A DNA stretch of 7,560 nucleotides from a bacterium (GTDB lineage: Bacteria; Verrucomicrobiota; Verrucomicrobiae; JAJYAR01): contig JAJYAR010000117.1 of NCBI GenBank assembly GCA_021779435.1, forward strand, positions 1 through 7,560, in the 5' to 3' direction. The notes below the pieces were generated by a model. That model was not told the origin of the DNA, did no database searches, and saw only the letters and a program-made list of their open reading frames with translations. Below are positions 4,837 through 7,560 of this stretch, piece after piece. Each line of letters opens with the position of its first letter. The stretch's first letter is position 1. The translations under genes and the position numbers were made by a program.

Positions 4837-6656
4837 CGCGCCGGCCGTGCAGCGGGCCGTGCCCAATAGAGCCCACTCGCCGCGAGGACAATCTCGAGGG
4901 CGTAGGCCCCGGTCAGGAGCGGGCGCGGCAACAGCGCCTCGCCATTCGTCCAGCGCGAGATGTGCCCATCCTCATCGCGCTCGACGCCGTAGAACCCAGT
5001 CCCGAGCGCCGGGTCATCGAGCATGATCGCCGACGCGCCGCGCCTCGTGTAGCGCGTGATCCGGTCGACCCGCACGCCGAGCCGCCGCATGTCCTCGTCC
5101 GTCGCCCACACGCCGCCCGGCGTCCATACCCTGGACTGCACATACACATCGCTGTCCCCGGGCGGGAGTTCGAACCAAAACCGCATGCCATCCGATTCAA
5201 CCGGCAGCAGCAGCCGCTGCCCGACACGCAGACGCAGCTCCGGTGTCTCCTCCAGGCGGAAGTTCGAGGCCTCAATATCGGCAATGAGCCGGGCCCGGAT
5301 GGCGGCAACGATCGGACCGGATTCCACGACCGGATAGCACGCTGCCGCCGCCTTGGACCCTCGGCCGATATCGCCATGGAGCGCGACGATGTTGCCGTCG
5401 TTCATGAACTGATGCCGGTTGCCGGTATCGAGATAGCTCTCGGCCGGCATACCCTCCGCGATCAGGACATCGTGTTCCTCGAGCTCGACATGGAAATACG
5501 TAACCGAGCCAATGCCCCTGTCCTGAACGATGGTCACACCGTTCACCAGCTTCTCGACGTCGACCAGCACGCCATCGAGAAAAAGCGCGTGGCCGGGCGA
5601 TAGCACCAGCGTGCGCGCTGGCCGGCCGGGTCCGAACGTGTGCGGTGCGATGCGGATGGGCCGAACCGCCTCCGGTCGCGCATGGTGCCTGAAGTCCAGA
5701 TGCGTATGGCCAATCCAGACCACCGGCCGCACCTTGCCCGCGTGCGTCACCACCAGGTCGCCTTCACGCAGCGCTTCGACCGGGACTTCACCATCCGGGG
5801 TCGCAATCCGCGTGCCGGATGCGAAGCACGGCATCGAAATCTCGAGAGCGCCCGCGAAGGGACTGGAACCTGGCGCCGCACTGAGCTGGAAATTCGCTGC
5901 GGTATAATTGCCGCGGAAGTTGAAAGCGCCAATGGGCGCGCCGGCGGAATATAGGACCAGATGACCCTGCGCCGAGGTCCCCTGGTAGGTGAAGCTGTCG
6001 CCCGCCGAATACTGGAAGCCCGTCAGGATGATCGACGACCCCGCCGAATAACCAACGATCGGCGCGTTGAATTTCAGAATCGACGCGACTTCGAGCGTGC
6101 CCAAACCACCGAGAAAGTCGAACGTCTCGCCGCCGGTAATCGGCTGGGACGACGTCACGTCCAGTGTCCCGCCCGCACCGATCTCAAGCTTGCCGAAATC
6201 GTTGGTCAACTCGCCAGCGAGAATGAGATCAGCGCTCCCATTCCCGCCGACCACGATCGTCGCCGCATTATCGACCGTTCCTGCCAAGGTCAGGGTGCCG
6301 CCTGCCAACTCGAACGCCACCGGCCCCGGCGTGCCGGACGGATTATAGATCGGCCCGACTGTCAGAGCACCGGAAAGGCTGAGATTGCCACCGTTGGTGA
6401 CGATCAGTTCCCCCGACTGCACCATCAAGCTCACCAGCGATGATGACGAGAGCGAGGCGACGCTGTTCGCCAACGGCTTGCTGTCGGTGAACGGGTCGTA
6501 GGTCACCGTGATGAAGGTCGCGTTGCCACTCTGCAGCGACACGATGTTGCTCGCAGTGGGACTGTAACCAATCGACCAGTCTGCTCCGTTGAACCAGTCG
6601 CCGTCGCCGCCAGTCCAGGTGTCGGTCGTCTGCGAGGTCTGCGCCATGGCATTCAT
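4821..6656 (-). CDS. Hint (hedgehog/intein) domain protein with beta-rich N-terminal repeat region
   Basis: A 611-aa protein, probably secreted or on the surface. Residues 13-33 carry WTGGDGDWFNGADWSIGYSP, the opening often seen on autotransporter-like beta-helical passenger regions. Residues about 35-270 are Gly/Ser/Thr/Leu-rich short beta-strand repeats (LSGALTVG, GGTLTLAGTV, GGTLDV). The Hint domain begins at Cys277 (PCFASGTRIATPDGEVPVEALREGDLVVT), continues through LVLSPGHALFLDG with His356 and TYFHVELEEHDVL with His389 and His395, and ends near ESYLDTGNR (406-414). This is the Hint_2-type form I associate with Acetobacteraceae. Residues 415-611 are unrecognised. Hint domains of inteins and hedgehog proteins cleave at their first Cys; self-cleavage here is inferred. 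No N-terminal signal peptide is seen, so type I export is possible. Start: ATG 6656 is chosen, but ATG 6647, with GAAAG better spaced, is nearly as good; TTG 6743 lies just below a promoter-like sequence and is unlikely. Confidence 0.85.
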   Translation of the reverse strand: MNAMAQTSQTTDTWTGGDGDWFNGADWSIGYSPTASNIVSLQSGNATFITVTYDPFTDSKPLANSVASLSSSSLVSLMVQSGELIVTNGGNLSLSGALTVGPIYNPSGTPGPVAFELAGGTLTLAGTVDNAATIVVGGNGSADLILAGELTNDFGKLEIGAGGTLDVTSSQPITGGETFDFLGGLGTLEVASILKFNAPIVGYSAGSSIILTGFQYSAGDSFTYQGTSAQGHLVLYSAGAPIGAFNFRGNYTAANFQLSAAPGSSPFAGALEISMPCFASGTRIATPDGEVPVEALREGDLVVTHAGKVRPVVWIGHTHLDFRHHARPEAVRPIRIAPHTFGPGRPARTLVLSPGHALFLDGVLVDVEKLVNGVTIVQDRGIGSVTYFHVELEEHDVLIAEGMPAESYLDTGNRHQFMNDGNIVALHGDIGRGSKAAAACYPVVESGPIVAAIRARLIADIEASNFRLEETPELRLRVGQRLLLPVESDGMRFWFELPPGDSDVYVQSRVWTPGGVWATDEDMRRLGVRVDRITRYTRRGASAIMLDDPALGTGFYGVERDEDGHISRWTNGEALLPRPLLTGAYALEIVLAASGLYWARPAARPARRLSA

Positions 6657-6963
6657 CTTTCGCGAAGAAAGGGATTGGGCTCTGGCCGCTGGTGCGCCCC
6701 ACGCTGCACCGCGCGTGCATTGCGTAACAGCAACGCTATCCAACTTAGCTTATTGGGTCAACGAAATTCCGACTACAACCACGGCTCGTTTGACCGCCGC
6801 GTGTTCCTCCCTGCGCCTGTCACATCGACCCCCAGTTGTGCCAGTTTCTGACTCACACCATGCGCTCTCCCTCGGCGCAGCCAAGGCGACCGGCCGTCAG
6901 CCCGACCGCGATCCCCGATCTCCCGACCCGATCATTGGCCCCTTCGGAGCCACTCCGTGCTAG
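6657..6963. other. Intergenic region between the RTX-like gene and the Hint gene
   Basis: This stretch holds no convincing gene. The part next to the Hint gene (about 6720-6790) is more AT-rich than its surroundings and carries a promoter-like pair for the minus strand. The part next to the RTX-like stop has a short hairpin CGGAG-CCA-CTCCG (6945-6957), 7 bp past that stop, possibly a weak terminator without a T-run. Small frames on either strand lack family resemblance and good ribosome sites. Confidence 0.5.
6733..6761 (-). promoter_or_regulatory. Possible promoter of the Hint gene
   Basis: On the minus strand TTGACC (6761-6756) is followed after 17 bp by TAGCGT (6738-6733). The -35 is near consensus; the -10 matches only three of six bases. 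Transcription would begin near 6726 and give a leader of about 70-80 nt to the ATG at 6656 or 6647, which argues against the TTG at 6743 as start. Confidence 0.35.
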
Positions 6964-7560
6964 TCACGTGATAGAAAGATGCGTGAGCGCAGGCATTGCA
7001 TGGTCGCCAGCGAACAGGATCTGCCCGCCGTTCACCGGCAGCACGAGCCCCGCACTGGTCATCCGCAATGCCGCCTGAACCGCGCCCGGGCTTGTGTAGA
7101 GAGAATGGTCAACGGTCAGAATGCCGGTCGGATCGGCTTGAAACCCATTCACGACCAGATCCGGGTTGCCGACCGACGCTCCGACCACGAGATCGAGTCC
7201 ACCCGCCGACGCATTGTCGTTGATGACCCCGGCCGCGCCGTGAGCGAGGAACACCATGTTTCCGGTCCCATTCAGATTGACCGTCGACGTCAGCGTGGTC
7301 GCATCGAGCGTGATCGTATCTCCACTCGGAGCTCCGGCAAGGCCGAGTTGAAGCTGCGCCGCCCCGCCCACGGTGATCTGGTTGTTTGCGCCGTAGGCCG
7401 TGATCTGGACACTTCCCACAGTTCCGCCACCGCCGACGGCAAAGACATTGCCGTTGCCATTGTCGATGATGCTGTCATTCCCGGCGCCAAGCCGGTAGAC
7501 GTCGCCGCCCAAGCCCCCTGAAATCGCGGTGCTTTCGTCGCCGCCCGTGACAACGTTGCC
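6964..7560 (-). CDS. RTX-like beta-roll protein, C-terminal part, cut by the right edge
   Basis: The frame is open from base 7560 to TGA at 6966-6964, so 198 C-terminal residues are visible and the start lies outside. Seen: GGLGGDVYR followed directly by LGAGNDSII, two adjacent nonapeptides of the GGxGxDxxx calcium-binding (RTX, hemolysin-type) kind, then Asn/Gly-rich repeats (DNGNGNVFAVGGGG). A long beta-strand region ends in DLVVNGFQADPTGILTVDH, resembling the dxIxGFxxxxDxIxL block close to the C-terminus of many type I secretion substrates, and the protein ends in hydrophobic/hydroxylated residues (LTHLSIT). Such proteins are exported by an ABC/HlyD/TolC system and fold outside in calcium. 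No transporter is in the window. The TTG at 7512 is internal to the repeat region and not a start. Adhesin, S-layer-like or enzymatic roles cannot be told apart from this fragment. Confidence 0.75.
   Translation of the reverse strand, partial: GNVVTGGDESTAISGGLGGDVYRLGAGNDSIIDNGNGNVFAVGGGGTVGSVQITAYGANNQITVGGAAQLQLGLAGAPSGDTITLDATTLTSTVNLNGTGNMVFLAHGAAGVINDNASAGGLDLVVGASVGNPDLVVNGFQADPTGILTVDHSLYTSPGAVQAALRMTSAGLVLPVNGGQILFAGDHAMPALTHLSIT

Noticed and set aside
6961..7521. + strand open frame opposite the RTX-like gene
   Set aside because: It is charged and low in motifs, opposite a frame with recognisable GGxGxDxxx repeats; the minus strand is the coding one.

Overview
The window is GC-rich, densely coding DNA that looks alphaproteobacterial, most probably from Acetobacteraceae/Rhodospirillales. 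The main reason is the Hint-domain protein near the right end, whose Hint segment has the form I associate with that family; the genus cannot be fixed from this sequence. I see no tRNA, rRNA, CRISPR array, insertion sequence or phage gene.

Left part, + strand: the 3' end of an AlkA-type DNA-3-methyladenine glycosylase runs in from the left edge. It is followed by a complete zwf (glucose-6-phosphate dehydrogenase, 500 aa, catalytic Asp-His pair intact). After a 272-bp gap with several inverted repeats comes a crotonase-family gene. Its detailed pattern, including two glutamates exactly 20 residues apart and the stretch GGDLALF...ALGGGFEAAL...GLPEVLF.LFPGMGAYSF, is that of RpfF, the synthase of DSF-type cis-2-unsaturated fatty acid signals. 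No rpfC, rpfG, rpfR or rpfB gene lies beside it, so in this window it is an orphan.

Middle, - strand: a two-gene operon converges on rpfF. allA (ureidoglycolate lyase) overlaps by 4 nt (ATGA) with a ROK-family sugar kinase very like manno(fructo)kinase Mak. Mak would make fructose-6-phosphate, which joins the hexose-phosphate pool that zwf drains. AllA releases glyoxylate and urea from ureidoglycolate. Why the two should be translationally coupled is not obvious. A hairpin lies in the gap between the convergent genes.

Right part, - strand: a 611-aa protein has a repetitive beta-rich N-terminal half, a hedgehog/intein-like (Hint) domain beginning at a Cys, and a C-terminal region of unknown function. 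Upstream of it, and cut by the right edge, is the C-terminal part of an RTX-like glycine/aspartate-rich protein, probably a type I secretion substrate. The two may form a locus for secreted or surface proteins. Between the Hint gene and allA lie three tandem 14-bp units, each able to fold into a small hairpin.

The points most worth following are the orphan RpfF homologue with its inverted-repeat-rich leader, the Hint/RTX pair, and the allA-mak coupling.
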